Assembly (NCBI RefSeq): GCF_011044155.1
Contig: NZ_CP049056.1
Span: 1,178,001-1,242,000 of the forward strand
Source of the DNA: Pikeienuella piscinae
GTDB lineage: Bacteria > Pseudomonadota > Alphaproteobacteria > Rhodobacterales > Rhodobacteraceae
Length of the DNA stretch: 64,000 bases
Reading direction: 5' to 3'
The notes under the pieces were generated by a model that did not search any database, was not told where the DNA came from, and saw only the letters and a program-made list of their open reading frames with translations. Made by a program: the position numbers and the translations under genes. This document shows, piece after piece, positions 1-8,654 of this stretch (the first letter of the stretch is position 1; every line of letters begins with the position of its first letter).

Positions 1-300
1 ATGCCTCATATTGCGAACGTGGCCGGCCCGGACACGTTCGGCGTTCAGAAGCCCGATCCTCAGCATATCCTGAAGCTGCTCGAAGCCGCTGGCGCCGATC
101 CGGGCGCCGCGATCATGGTTGGCGACACGATCCATGATGTCGAGGCAGCCCGCCGCGCCGGGCTGCCGGTCGCGTTCGCCAGTTGGGGATACGGGACACC
201 GGGAGACGAAAGGCCGGACTATGTCGTGCCCCGGATGAAAGACCTGCAACGCATCCTGTCGGAGCTCCCGAACAGAAGAGAATACCTCAGATCGCCATAA
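1..300 (+). CDS. HAD-superfamily hydrolase, C-terminal part (phosphoglycolate phosphatase-like)
   Basis: The window opens inside or at the edge of this gene. The 99 visible residues carry the second half of a haloacid-dehalogenase fold: the motif III lysine in GVQKPDP (about residue 17) and the motif IV acidic pair in MVGDTIHDVEAA (about residues 39-50), followed by the usual GLPVAFASWGYG segment. Family members are Mg-dependent phosphatases, often acting on phosphoglycolate or similar small phosphate esters. The nucleophile motif DxD would lie upstream and is not visible. The ATG at base 1 is probably an internal methionine, because full members have about 220 residues. The substrate cannot be told from this fragment. 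Confidence 0.8.
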   Translation: MPHIANVAGPDTFGVQKPDPQHILKLLEAAGADPGAAIMVGDTIHDVEAARRAGLPVAFASWGYGTPGDERPDYVVPRMKDLQRILSELPNRREYLRSP

Positions 301-406
301 GATTTTATGTGCAACTCCATTAAATTAATTGTAGTGCTTTCCGCCCGACCCGATGGGATCCTGTCGCCATGTGACGGCATCGCATCATGTTCATGCGGAG
401 TGAGAG

Positions 407-1297
407 ATGCTTAATTTCAAACAACTGCGGGCGTTCCACGAAGTCGCGAAAGCCGACAGTGTCACTGCCGCCGCAAGAAAGCTGAACGTTTCGCAACCTG
501 CGGTCTCCCTCCAGATCAAGGCGCTGGAAAAGGAATGTGATCTGAAGCTCTGGAACCGGGTGCACGGGCGGCCGGTGCTTACGCCCGCGGGAGTCCGGCT
601 ATTGGGATACACCGAACGGATATTCGCACTGGCAATCGAAGCTGAACGGGAAATGGAGCTGCTGCGGAAAAGCGCCGGCCAGTTGGTCGTTATATCGACC
701 ACGAAACTGATCGCGGCCTATTACCTGCCGACGGCGATCGGCGCTTTCCGCGCGCTGCATTCCGATGTCAACGTTCAACTCGATATCGGCGGCAATACCT
801 GGGCGATCGAGAGGGTACGCTCCGGCGCGTCCGACCTGGGGATCGTCGTCAATCCGGGTTCGCGGTCTTTCGTGCGCTATCCGATCTACACCGATCCGCT
901 GGTGATCATCGTGCCGACGACACACCGCGTAGCGCTGGACCCTGACGCCGAGCTGGATTTCGAGCAGGAAGTCCTGATCCTGCGCGAGCCAGGTTCACGC
1001 ACCCGCGCGCTGGCCGAAGAAGCGCTGCGCGCCTCCGGCCGTCGCATCGGCCAGATCCTCGAACTTGCGGACGCCGAGGCGGTCAAGCGCGCTGTCCGGG
1101 CCGGGATCGGCATCTCGATCATTACTGAACAGGCAGTCCAGGAAGAAATCGAAGCGGGCAATCTGGTGGGTCGACCGTTTCTCGACGGCTCGACGACGAT
1201 GAGCATCGAACTGATCTATCGCAAGGACCGCGAGAAGACCCGAGGAATAGAGCATTTCCTGGAGGCGTTCAGGGGCGACACGACGGAAGTGGTCTGA
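407..1297 (+). CDS. LysR-family transcriptional regulator
   Basis: This is a full-length LysR regulator of 296 residues. The N-terminal winged helix-turn-helix (about residues 3-62) contains SVTAAARKLNVSQPAVSLQI, the classic LysR recognition segment. Residues from about 90 form the periplasmic-binding-protein-like effector domain. A GGAG lies 7 bases before the ATG. The gene stands 106 bases after a HAD phosphatase gene and just before a UgpC-type ATPase gene on the same strand, so it may control uptake and use of a phosphorylated compound; LysR proteins of phosphonate-use loci look similar. That link is inference, and the rest of the locus is probably to the left of the window. Confidence 0.9.
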   Translation: MLNFKQLRAFHEVAKADSVTAAARKLNVSQPAVSLQIKALEKECDLKLWNRVHGRPVLTPAGVRLLGYTERIFALAIEAEREMELLRKSAGQLVVISTTKLIAAYYLPTAIGAFRALHSDVNVQLDIGGNTWAIERVRSGASDLGIVVNPGSRSFVRYPIYTDPLVIIVPTTHRVALDPDAELDFEQEVLILREPGSRTRALAEEALRASGRRIGQILELADAEAVKRAVRAGIGISIITEQAVQEEIEAGNLVGRPFLDGSTTMSIELIYRKDREKTRGIEHFLEAFRGDTTEVV

Positions 1298-1364
1298 AAT
1301 CAGTTGAGGATCCGCGCGCGCGGCGGGTTTGCGATCGAACCCGATGAAGAGAGGGAGAGAAGAT

Positions 1365-2429
1365 ATGGGCTCGGTAAAACTATCGTCCGTTCAGAAGAAA
1401 TACGATGATCTCGAAGTCGTCAGAGACGTCGATATCGACATCGAGGACGGAGAATTCGTGGTGTTCATCGGACCGTCGGGTTCGGGCAAGTCGACGCTGC
1501 TGCGGATGATCGCCGGGCTTGAGGCGATCTCCGGCGGACAGATCCTCATCGACGAGCGGGTCGTGAACGACATTCCGCCGAAGGATCGTGACATCGCAAT
1601 GGTTTTCCAGAATTACGCGCTCTATCCGCACAAGACGGTGGCCGCGAACATGGCGTTCGCATTGAAGATGCGGAAGCAGTCGCGCGCGGAGATCAAGCGC
1701 CGTGTCGAGCGGGCGGCGGAGATTCTCGACCTTGGCGGGCTGCTCGAACGCTACCCTCGCCAACTCTCTGGCGGTCAGCGGCAACGCGTGGCGATGGGCC
1801 GTGCGATTGTGCGGGATCCCAAGGTGTTTCTCTTTGACGAACCCCTGTCGAACCTGGACGCGAAGCTGAGGGTGGCGATGCGCGCCGAGATCAAGCAGCT
1901 TCATCAGCAGTTGGGAACGACCACAATCTACGTCACTCATGATCAGATCGAGGCGATGACCATGGCCGACAAGGTAGTCGTGCTGCGCGACGGAGTGGTC
2001 GAACAGGTCGGGGCGCCGATCGACCTCTATGATTTTCCCGCCAATCGCTTTGTCGCGGAGTTCATTGGATCGCCATCAATGAACATCTTCGACGGCGCGG
2101 TTGTCGGCGACGATCGCACGGCCTTTCGCACCAGTGGCGGCGTGGACTTTCCAATCGTCGCGCATCCGCGCAGCCGTGCGGGGCAACCCATGCTCTACGG
2201 GATCAGGCCCGAACACCTGAGCTTGAGTGACCAGGGCGTGCCTGCGGTGGTGACGTTGGTCGAACCGACCGGCTCGGAAGTTCACGTGACCGCGAAGGTC
2301 GGCTCCGACACGTTGGTCGCAATCTCTCGTGAACGAAAACCCCTTCGCGTCGGCGAGTTGGTGCATTTTAGTCCATCATTGGAAGCGGCGCATCTCTTCG
2401 AACGCGATTCCGGCATTCGCCTTGCGTAG
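1365..2429 (+). CDS. ABC importer ATP-binding protein, UgpC/MalK type
   Basis: The 354-residue product is an ATPase of the CUT1-type importer family (glycerol-3-phosphate, maltose and related substrates). Walker A is GPSGSGKST (residues 36-44), the Q-loop is Q82, the signature LSGGQ is at 134-138, Walker B VFLFDEP is near 154-160 and the switch histidine is H192. A C-terminal TOBE/OB regulatory region follows residue 240. I start at the ATG at 1365, which has GAGGGAGAGA just before it, rather than at the in-frame ATG 36 bases upstream. No permease or binding protein is adjacent on this side, so its partners are either outside the window to the left or elsewhere in the genome. Confidence 0.9.
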   Translation: MGSVKLSSVQKKYDDLEVVRDVDIDIEDGEFVVFIGPSGSGKSTLLRMIAGLEAISGGQILIDERVVNDIPPKDRDIAMVFQNYALYPHKTVAANMAFALKMRKQSRAEIKRRVERAAEILDLGGLLERYPRQLSGGQRQRVAMGRAIVRDPKVFLFDEPLSNLDAKLRVAMRAEIKQLHQQLGTTTIYVTHDQIEAMTMADKVVVLRDGVVEQVGAPIDLYDFPANRFVAEFIGSPSMNIFDGAVVGDDRTAFRTSGGVDFPIVAHPRSRAGQPMLYGIRPEHLSLSDQGVPAVVTLVEPTGSEVHVTAKVGSDTLVAISRERKPLRVGELVHFSPSLEAAHLFERDSGIRLA

Positions 2430-3096
2430 TGGCATCGTTCGTGGGGTCGTAACGGCGTGGATCTGAACGCAAACGGTATCGCACAATGCCAGAGGAACGA
2501 GATCTGAGCGCCGGCACGCGCGCTCTAGCCTCTGCGTACGCTGGACTCAGCCCCTTGCGATACTTCAGGGCCAGTTCCGCGGTCACTCGCCGCGCTGTGA
2601 TGATGTGCGTCCACTTTCCGATATCCGGCCAGCCATCTGAACTTGTTAACTCAACATTGAAATAGATGGCGCGAGCGACGTCGGCGTCGCCAGAGAACAT
2701 CAGGGCGTGAGCGCGGATGAGCGCGCAGGTTTTCGCCTCCGGCTCACGTTCGACAGATCCGTTCGCTGCCTCAAGCCCGCCGGCGCTGGCGCCCGAAAGC
2801 AGGCTGAACCACGCGACATTGTTCAGCGCCGCAGCCAGGCTCGCCGCCATGTCCAGCGCGTCGCGCAGATCGCTGACGCTCGTCCGCGCCGTGCGGAGCG
2901 CCGCCTCGGTGTCGCCGGCGGCAGCCTCCGCCAGGGACAGTTTCTGCGCCGTTCGCGCCGCCCGTTCCCTGTCGGAGCGATCGCGAGGCGGATCGATCGC
3001 CACTTCCCGCACGAGGGTATCAGCGCGCCAAGCGACGCGCTGGACTTCGGAAACGAAAGCCTGGACGGAGCGGAGCCACCTCGGACCGGTCCTATG
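2430..3096 (-). pseudogene. Degenerate TPR-repeat protein gene
   Basis: In one minus-strand frame the sequence reads as a protein from about 3096 down to about 2480: it contains DTEAALRTARTSVSDLRDAL, then ALNNVAWFSLLSG, then AKTCALIRAHALMFSGDADV. These helices match the tetratricopeptide repeats of alphaproteobacterial proteins with AWLSLLAG and NRAHALMFLGR motifs. The beginning has no convincing start: a GTG at 3012 falls inside the conserved stretch, and similar sequence continues upstream of it. The C-terminal 50 residues are low-complexity and arginine-rich, as expected after a frameshift. I read it as the decayed C-terminal part of a TPR protein. An intact but divergent small protein starting at 3012 cannot be excluded. 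Confidence 0.45.
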
Positions 3097-3268
3097 AAGA
3101 CCAAATCCGACAGACCGGCGGCCGTGCGATCAAGTTCATCAACGCCGACGCCCAGCCGAAGTCATTCGACAGTGAACTCGGCGTCAACCGAGCGGCCCTC
3201 TCCAACTCCGGAAGCGGGCGCAAACGGAATGAAGACTTTTCAACCATCCCCCACCGCTCGGCGTGACG
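3087..3268. other. Unassigned coding-like scrap, open on both strands
   Basis: This short stretch reads as protein on either strand. On plus it encodes a tail containing RAIKFINADAQP and ELGVNRAALSNSG, ending at a TGA at 3266-3268. On minus it encodes LERAARLTPSSLSNDFG and ALMNLIARPPV, ending at a TAG near 3094. Both look more protein-like than random shadow frames, which is a pattern often left by fragments of insertion-sequence ends. I recognise neither product with certainty and see no start codon or ribosome site. The scrap separates the TPR remnant from the nitrilase operon. Confidence 0.25.
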
Positions 3269-3303
3269 CGCGTTTCATCAACGCCAGCCGCTATATCTGG
3301 CGA

Positions 3304-4122
3304 TCAGTAGAGGTCCGGCCTTCTATCGGCCCGATACGTCGCGATCGCGCGCCATCGATCCAGCTCCTCGCTCTCGAACGCGACATCCGCCGCCGCGACC
3401 CCTTCCGAGGTTCCAGCGGAAGCGACGATCTTCCCCGATGGGGCGACGACGCAGGAGCCGCCGACCGAGTCGAAACCCGCCTCCGGCCCGACAGAGCCGG
3501 TCATCGCCAGCCAGACGCCGTTCTCCAGCGCCCGCGTCCGCGCCAGCGCCTCGACCATAGTGCGGTCCCAACCCCAGGTTTGGCGCTGGAAATCATCGGT
3601 GATCCAGTTCGTACTGTTGATCACCAGATCCGCGCCGAGATCGACCAGCTTCCGGATGTATTCGGGGAAGATGAGATCATAACAGACGCTCATTCCGATC
3701 CGGCCGAGCGCCGTCTCGACCACCATCGGCGAATCTCCGGCGGCGTACCAGTCGCGCTCCGCGGCGAAGAGATGCGCCTTGCGATAGGTTGCAAGCAGCG
3801 CACCGTCCGGACCAAAGAGAAGCTGCGCATCGAAGACCCGGTCGTCCGCCGCCAGCGGAACCCCGATGGCGAGGTGCGCGGCGTGGCGTCTGGCGATCGC
3901 GCCGAGAGCGGTCGCCGTCGGTCCATCCGCCGGTTCGGCAAGCCGGGCGAGGCGATCCGCAATGAAGTAACCGGTAGTCGCCGTCTCGGGGAATATGACA
4001 AGTGCGGCCCCGCCTTCGGCCGCCGTGGCTACGTGACGTTCGATCTTGCCGAGATTGCCTTCGACATCGTCCGGAACGGGATGCATCTGCGCGACGGCGA
4101 TGCGGTGCTGATCGTTTTTCAA
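3304..4122 (-). CDS. Carbon-nitrogen hydrolase (nitrilase/amidase superfamily)
   Basis: This 272-residue cytoplasmic amidase of the nitrilase superfamily has the full catalytic triad: E46 in FPET, K115 in YRKAHLF and C147 in SVCYDL. Family members hydrolyse amides or N-carbamoyl compounds to acid and ammonia. The start is a TTG at 4122 that overlaps the stop of the upstream ATPase gene by 4 bases (TTGA), with AGGGTGA at ribosome-site distance. It is the last gene of an operon with a ribose-type ABC importer and an isochorismatase-like hydrolase, so it probably acts on an imported amide or on a product of the other hydrolase. The substrate is unknown. Confidence 0.9.
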   Translation of the reverse strand: MKNDQHRIAVAQMHPVPDDVEGNLGKIERHVATAAEGGAALVIFPETATTGYFIADRLARLAEPADGPTATALGAIARRHAAHLAIGVPLAADDRVFDAQLLFGPDGALLATYRKAHLFAAERDWYAAGDSPMVVETALGRIGMSVCYDLIFPEYIRKLVDLGADLVINSTNWITDDFQRQTWGWDRTMVEALARTRALENGVWLAMTGSVGPEAGFDSVGGSCVVAPSGKIVASAGTSEGVAAADVAFESEELDRWRAIATYRADRRPDLY

Positions 4123-5654
4123 GTCGGTTCACCCTGACGCGAGCCGCCCGAAGCGGCGAGAAGAATTGACGCCTCGTCCATACCGGTCGCAGGCGCGGAG
4201 GCGACAAATCGCCAATCGGCCATGACGACGACCCGATGAGCGAGCGCCAGCACTTCGTCGATCTCGGACGAGATCACGAGAATGGTCACGCCGCGCGCAG
4301 CGAGCGTGTGGAGAAGGTCATGAATCTCCGCCTTGGCGCCGACATCGACGCCGCGCGTCGGCTCGTCGACGATCAGCAGTTCCGGTTCGGTCAGAAGCGC
4401 GCGCGCCAGCACCACCTTTTGCTGATTGCCTCCACTCAGCCGCGCGACCGCCATGTCGAGACGGCCCGCGACCAGCTTTAGCGATTCCAGGATACGGGTC
4501 GCGCTCGCGCGCTCGCGCCCCGGGTTGCGGAGCCCGAAGCGGGCGAACCGGTCGAGCGACGACGCGACGGCGTTCTCGACGATGTCCAGATCGGCGAAGA
4601 TACCGTCGCGTTTGCGATCCTCGGTGAGATAGACGATCCCCGCGCGCATCGCCTGCCGGGGGGAACCGAGGCGCAGCGGCCGCCCCTCCCGTCGGACCGT
4701 CACCTTTGCGCCATGAGTCGGAACGCCGGCGAGCGCACGGGCGAAGGTGGTCCGACCCGCGCCCACCAGCCCGGCGAGGCCAAGTATCTCCCCCCTGCCG
4801 ATCGAGAGTTCCTCGCGCCCGCGCGCGGTCTCGTAGCCGATCTCGTATCGCGGCGCCGGGCGGGCCGACGGCGCCGCCCGTCCGGACGCCGCGCCGCGTC
4901 GTCCGATCATCAGCGTCACCAACTCGTCCATCTCCAGCCCGGCGGCGGGACGCGTTGCGACGAGTTGGCCGTCGCGCATCACCGAGACCCGGTCGGCGAT
5001 CGCCAGCACCTCATCCAGACGGTGCGAGACATAGAGGATCAGCAAACCCTCCGCGCTGAGCCGGCGCATGATCTCGAAAAGCGCGTTCTGCTCGGTCAGC
5101 GACAGCACCGCCGTCGGCTCGTCAAGGATCAGGATGCGCGCGTCCTGCGTAAGCGCGCGCGCGATCTCCAGCATCTGTTGCCGGGCGACGCTGAGTGATG
5201 CGACCGTCGCCGCCGGATCGATGTCCAGCGCGTGGCGCGACAGGATCTCCGCCGCGTCCCGCTCCATCGCGGCGACATCCACCAGCCCGAAACGGCCGAC
5301 CTCCTCTCGCCCCAGGAAAAGATTGCGCGCAACAGAGAGTTGCGGGACCAGGCTCAGTTCCTGAAAGACCGTCGCGACCCCCGCCGCCTGCGCGGCGCCG
5401 GGCGTCTCGAAGCTGACCTCCCGGCCGTCGAGGCGGAGGGCGCCGGCGGTTGGCCGCGTCACACCGGAAAGCACGTTCATCAGCGTCGACTTGCCCGCGC
5501 CATTGGCCCCGACAAGCGCGTGAATTTCGCCGGCATGGGCCGCGAGATTCACGTCGCTCAACGCCGTCACGCCCGGATAACGCTTGGTGAGGCCCGCCGT
5601 TTCGATCAACGGACGCGCCCCCTCAACGCCGGCTCTCGCGGCCGCAGATCCCAC
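4119..5654 (-). CDS. Sugar ABC importer ATP-binding protein, RbsA type (two NBDs)
   Basis: The 511-residue protein carries two fused nucleotide-binding domains as in RbsA, XylG and MglA. The first has an intact Walker A GANGAGKST (residues 49-57) and the signature SVARQQ. The second has GLVGAGRTT in the Walker A position, where lysine is replaced by arginine, as is usual in RbsA-type proteins, and the signature LSGGNQQK. The chosen start is a GTG at 5654, one base after the stop of the binding-protein gene; the conserved region begins only near residue 16, so the first residues are uncertain. It energises import through the two permeases encoded at 6751-8654. Confidence 0.92.
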   Translation of the reverse strand: MGSAAARAGVEGARPLIETAGLTKRYPGVTALSDVNLAAHAGEIHALVGANGAGKSTLMNVLSGVTRPTAGALRLDGREVSFETPGAAQAAGVATVFQELSLVPQLSVARNLFLGREEVGRFGLVDVAAMERDAAEILSRHALDIDPAATVASLSVARQQMLEIARALTQDARILILDEPTAVLSLTEQNALFEIMRRLSAEGLLILYVSHRLDEVLAIADRVSVMRDGQLVATRPAAGLEMDELVTLMIGRRGAASGRAAPSARPAPRYEIGYETARGREELSIGRGEILGLAGLVGAGRTTFARALAGVPTHGAKVTVRREGRPLRLGSPRQAMRAGIVYLTEDRKRDGIFADLDIVENAVASSLDRFARFGLRNPGRERASATRILESLKLVAGRLDMAVARLSGGNQQKVVLARALLTEPELLIVDEPTRGVDVGAKAEIHDLLHTLAARGVTILVISSEIDEVLALAHRVVVMADWRFVASAPATGMDEASILLAASGGSRQGEPT

Positions 5655-5655
5655 C

Positions 5656-6708
5656 CTATTGCTCGGGCAGAAACTCGGCCGGCAACTGGCTCGCCCACCA
5701 GTCGTCCGGCGCGTCCGGAGAAACGTAATCGTCGATCGCGTCGGGCGCGATATAGACTGAGGGGACGGCCTCGCCGCGCACCACGTCCTCGCCCTTGAGC
5801 AGTTTCACGCCAAGCTCAACGGCGACCTGCCCGGCGCGGGTCGGAAATGTGACGGCGCCGCCCTGCTTGTGCTTGGCCACCCATTTCATCCAGCCGTTAT
5901 ATTCGTCGCCTGGCGAGAAAGTGACCTCGGAAAGCCGGCCCGCTTCGTCGAACGCCTCGGCCATTCCGATGGACATCTGACCGGCCGGTGAAAACACGCC
6001 GTCAATCTTCGGGAAGCGTTGCAGCAGGTTCTCGGTGATCTGCTTGGCCTTGGCGCGGTTCCAGTCGCCGTATTCGACCGAGGCGAGTTCGACCTTCGGG
6101 TATTCCTTCAGAACCGTCTCCAGCGCGTCAAGTTGGTCGACTGCCGCCGTCGTGCCGGCGATCGGCAGCATGGCGACGATACGCCCTTCACCGCCGATAT
6201 CGTCCATCAGGCGGCGCGCGACCATCTCGCCAAGGTTCCATTGGGATATGTAGGCGTTGGTCACCGTGCCCGGGGCGTCGGTGAAGCCGCCCCCAGCCTG
6301 GACCGTCGGAACCCCCTGCTCCACCGCCCGCTTCAGAACGTCGGCGACAGCGGTGTCGTCCACCGGCCAGTAGATCAGCAGATCAATGTCCTGACGCAGC
6401 AGATCTTCTATGTCTGCGACCTGCTTCGCCGGATTGAATGCGGCGTCGGTGACGAGCACATCCTCGATCTCGCTGTGTCGCGACGCTTCCCAGCGGACGT
6501 GCTGCAAGGCGAAGACGACCCAGGAGTTGGAGAGGTAGCCGGCAGAGACGCCGATCTTGTAGGGACCGTCCTTCTTGAACGGCGCGCCATTGACGATCTG
6601 CGCGGCGAGCTCTCTCTGTTTCACCTCCGCCGCCTGGTCGGCGAACGCGGGACCGGCGACGAGGCCGGCGGCGGCGAATGTGATGAGTAATCTTCTGGTT
6701 AGCGACAT
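5656..6708 (-). CDS. Periplasmic sugar-type ABC substrate-binding protein
   Basis: This 350-residue binding protein of the ribose-binding (type I periplasmic) family starts with the signal peptide MSLTRRLLITFAAAGLVAG and a probable cleavage after AFA near residue 23. The body contains DIEDLLRQDIDLLIYWPVDD and GEGRIVAMLPIAGTTAA, the typical lobes of RbsB-like proteins. GGGAG lies 8 bases before the ATG. It is encoded between the permease and ATPase genes of the same importer. Ligands of this family include pentoses, autoinducer-2 and polyols; the neighbouring amidase and isochorismatase genes suggest that a nitrogen-containing ligand is also possible. Confidence 0.9.
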   Translation of the reverse strand: MSLTRRLLITFAAAGLVAGPAFADQAAEVKQRELAAQIVNGAPFKKDGPYKIGVSAGYLSNSWVVFALQHVRWEASRHSEIEDVLVTDAAFNPAKQVADIEDLLRQDIDLLIYWPVDDTAVADVLKRAVEQGVPTVQAGGGFTDAPGTVTNAYISQWNLGEMVARRLMDDIGGEGRIVAMLPIAGTTAAVDQLDALETVLKEYPKVELASVEYGDWNRAKAKQITENLLQRFPKIDGVFSPAGQMSIGMAEAFDEAGRLSEVTFSPGDEYNGWMKWVAKHKQGGAVTFPTRAGQVAVELGVKLLKGEDVVRGEAVPSVYIAPDAIDDYVSPDAPDDWWASQLPAEFLPEQ

Positions 6709-6750
6709 GGCGGCTACTCCCTGACCAAGCTGTGGTTGAGTTTCGAATCT

Positions 6751-7710
6751 TCAGTCTGATCGTCGCTCCATCTGCCCATAGAGGGCGGAAGCGGCGATGA
6801 TGATCGCGCCCATCACCGTCAGTTGCATATGATACGGCAGTCCGGCGATGTTCACGAGGTTGAATGCGATGGAGAGGACGAGAACGCCGGCGACGGTTCC
6901 GGCGACGCCGCCGCGTCCGCCCTCGAACGTGGTCCCGCCGAGAACGACGGCGGCGAGCACCTGAAACTCGAGCCCCTGACCGGCGACGGTGCTGGAGACA
7001 CCCGAGCGCGCCAGGAGCGCGAGGCCGGCCAGCGCGCCGAAAAGACCGGCGAGCGAATAAGCGACGACCGTCACGCTCCGCACCGGGAGACCGGAAAGCA
7101 TGGCGGCTTCCGGGTTCGCTCCGACGAGATAGAGCCGCCGGCCGAACACAGTAGTTTTCTGGACCAGCACGCCGAAAGCGGCGAGCGCGAGAAAGGCGAG
7201 CGCCAGAACTGGCGCGATTCCACCGAGCCTGAAGTTGAAGAACTCTCGATATCCCGGCGAGACGACGCCTTTCGCCGTTCCGCCGGTATACATTTGCGTA
7301 AGGCCAGCGATCGCGACGCCCATCCCCAGCGTCAGAATGAAGGGCGAGACGCGGGTGAAGGCGATCAGCGCGCCGTTCAGCGCGCCGATCGCCAACCCGG
7401 CGGCGCTAGCGGCGGCGATCGCCAGGGGCAGGTTCGCCGCTTCGCCCGCCATGACGGCGGCGGCGAGCACGGCGGTGAGCGAAATCACAGCGCCCACCGA
7501 AAGATCGACGCCGCCAAGGATCATCACCAACGTAACCCCGACGGCGGCGATTCCGACAGGCGCCGCCTGCCGCAGGACATTGAGCAGATAGGCCGGATCG
7601 GTGAAGGCGGGCGAACTCAGCGCCGCAACGATGAAGATCACGGCGAGCACGAGAAAGATCGAATGACGTGCAAGATGGCGGCGCGCGCCTTCCGCCAGCG
7701 CCAAGCTCAC
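6751..7710 (-). CDS. Ribose-type ABC importer permease (second copy)
   Basis: The 319-residue inner-membrane permease of the RbsC/AraH family has multiple hydrophobic segments and the family hallmarks GVTLVMILGGVDLSVGAV and AAVVLGGTTFEGGRGGVAGT. An open frame continues far upstream, but the GTG at 7710 is the better start: it overlaps the stop of the preceding permease gene (GTGA) and has GGAG 9 bases upstream. Together with the permease at 7707-8654 it would form a heterodimeric channel driven by the RbsA-type ATPase. 42 bases separate it from the binding-protein gene. Confidence 0.9.
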   Translation of the reverse strand: MSLALAEGARRHLARHSIFLVLAVIFIVAALSSPAFTDPAYLLNVLRQAAPVGIAAVGVTLVMILGGVDLSVGAVISLTAVLAAAVMAGEAANLPLAIAAASAAGLAIGALNGALIAFTRVSPFILTLGMGVAIAGLTQMYTGGTAKGVVSPGYREFFNFRLGGIAPVLALAFLALAAFGVLVQKTTVFGRRLYLVGANPEAAMLSGLPVRSVTVVAYSLAGLFGALAGLALLARSGVSSTVAGQGLEFQVLAAVVLGGTTFEGGRGGVAGTVAGVLVLSIAFNLVNIAGLPYHMQLTVMGAIIIAASALYGQMERRSD

Positions 7711-8654
7711 GCCCTGCTCCGCTGCAACTGGCTCGCGACAATGGCGGCGATCACGATCAGCCCCTTGACGAACATCTGCACGAACGCCGAAACGCCCATC
7801 AGGTTGAGCGCGTTCGAGAGAACCGCGAGCAGAAGGACGCCGGCGAGCGCCCCGGGCGCGCTCGCGCGGCCACCGGAAAGCGCTGCGCCGCCCAGCACGA
7901 CCGCAACGAGCGCATCGAGTTCGAGCCCCTGCCCCGCGAGCGGATAACCTGTCCCGAGCCGGCCGGCGAGCAGGATCCCGCCCAACGCCGCGGTCGCTCC
8001 CGAGATGACATAGACGACAAGCCGGATCCGGCGGACGTCCAGCCCCGCGCGCCGCGCATTGCCCGGATCGCCGCCCGCAGCGAGAAGGTGGAGGCCGAAC
8101 CGCGAGCGGGTCAGCGCGATATGGCTGATGGCGAGCAGCGCCACGAGCAGAATCGCGGGGCACGGAACGCCGAGCACATCGCCGTTGGCGAGAAACGACA
8201 GAAGCTCCGAGGAACGCCCGACGCTCCGGTCGGTATAGGTGAAGATGACGCCCTGAAGCACTGACAGCATGCCGAAGGTCAGGATCAGTGGATGCACGCG
8301 CAACCGGTTGACGAGCTGGCCGTTGACGAACCCGATGGCGGCGCCGAGCGCCAGCATCAGCGCGGCGACCGGAATCGTCTTCCCATCGTCGCCATTGATC
8401 AGCGCGCACCCGAGCACCACGGAGAGGCCCGCTATCATGCCGATGCTGAGATCAATCATCCCGGCCGCGAGGACGAAAGACTGACCGATGGCGAGCACGC
8501 CGAGGACGCTCGCCTGCCGGATCACATTGGCGAGGTTCTCCGGATCGCGGAACGCCGGCGCGAGGATGGCCGCCGCCCCGACGCCAAGAAACAACAGCGG
8601 CCAGATTCCGCCGATCTCCGGCTGGCGTCGCAGCAGGGCGGCGCTCAGAGCCAT
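7707..8654 (-). CDS. Ribose-type ABC importer permease (first copy)
   Basis: This 315-residue RbsC-like permease contains GQSFVLAAGMIDLSIGMIAG and AVVLGGAALSGGRASAPGA, the cytoplasmic-loop motifs of the family, and about eight to ten hydrophobic helices. The start at 8654 is preferred over an ATG 30 bases upstream because GAGGAAG sits 7 bases before it; it overlaps the end of the isochorismatase gene by 10 bases. The two permeases of this operon are clearly diverged, as in importers using a permease heterodimer. Confidence 0.9.
   Translation of the reverse strand: MALSAALLRRQPEIGGIWPLLFLGVGAAAILAPAFRDPENLANVIRQASVLGVLAIGQSFVLAAGMIDLSIGMIAGLSVVLGCALINGDDGKTIPVAALMLALGAAIGFVNGQLVNRLRVHPLILTFGMLSVLQGVIFTYTDRSVGRSSELLSFLANGDVLGVPCPAILLVALLAISHIALTRSRFGLHLLAAGGDPGNARRAGLDVRRIRLVVYVISGATAALGGILLAGRLGTGYPLAGQGLELDALVAVVLGGAALSGGRASAPGALAGVLLLAVLSNALNLMGVSAFVQMFVKGLIVIAAIVASQLQRSRA

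Noticed and set aside
2707-4137. A 476-codon open frame on the plus strand
   Set aside because: It is antisense to the nitrilase gene, which has a full catalytic triad; the plus-strand translation is low-complexity and has no recognisable family.
7711-8409. Upstream extension of the second ribose-type permease to 552 residues
   Set aside because: The extra part lies in another frame of the first permease gene and is arginine-rich; the GTG at 7710 has a ribosome site and a GTGA overlap.
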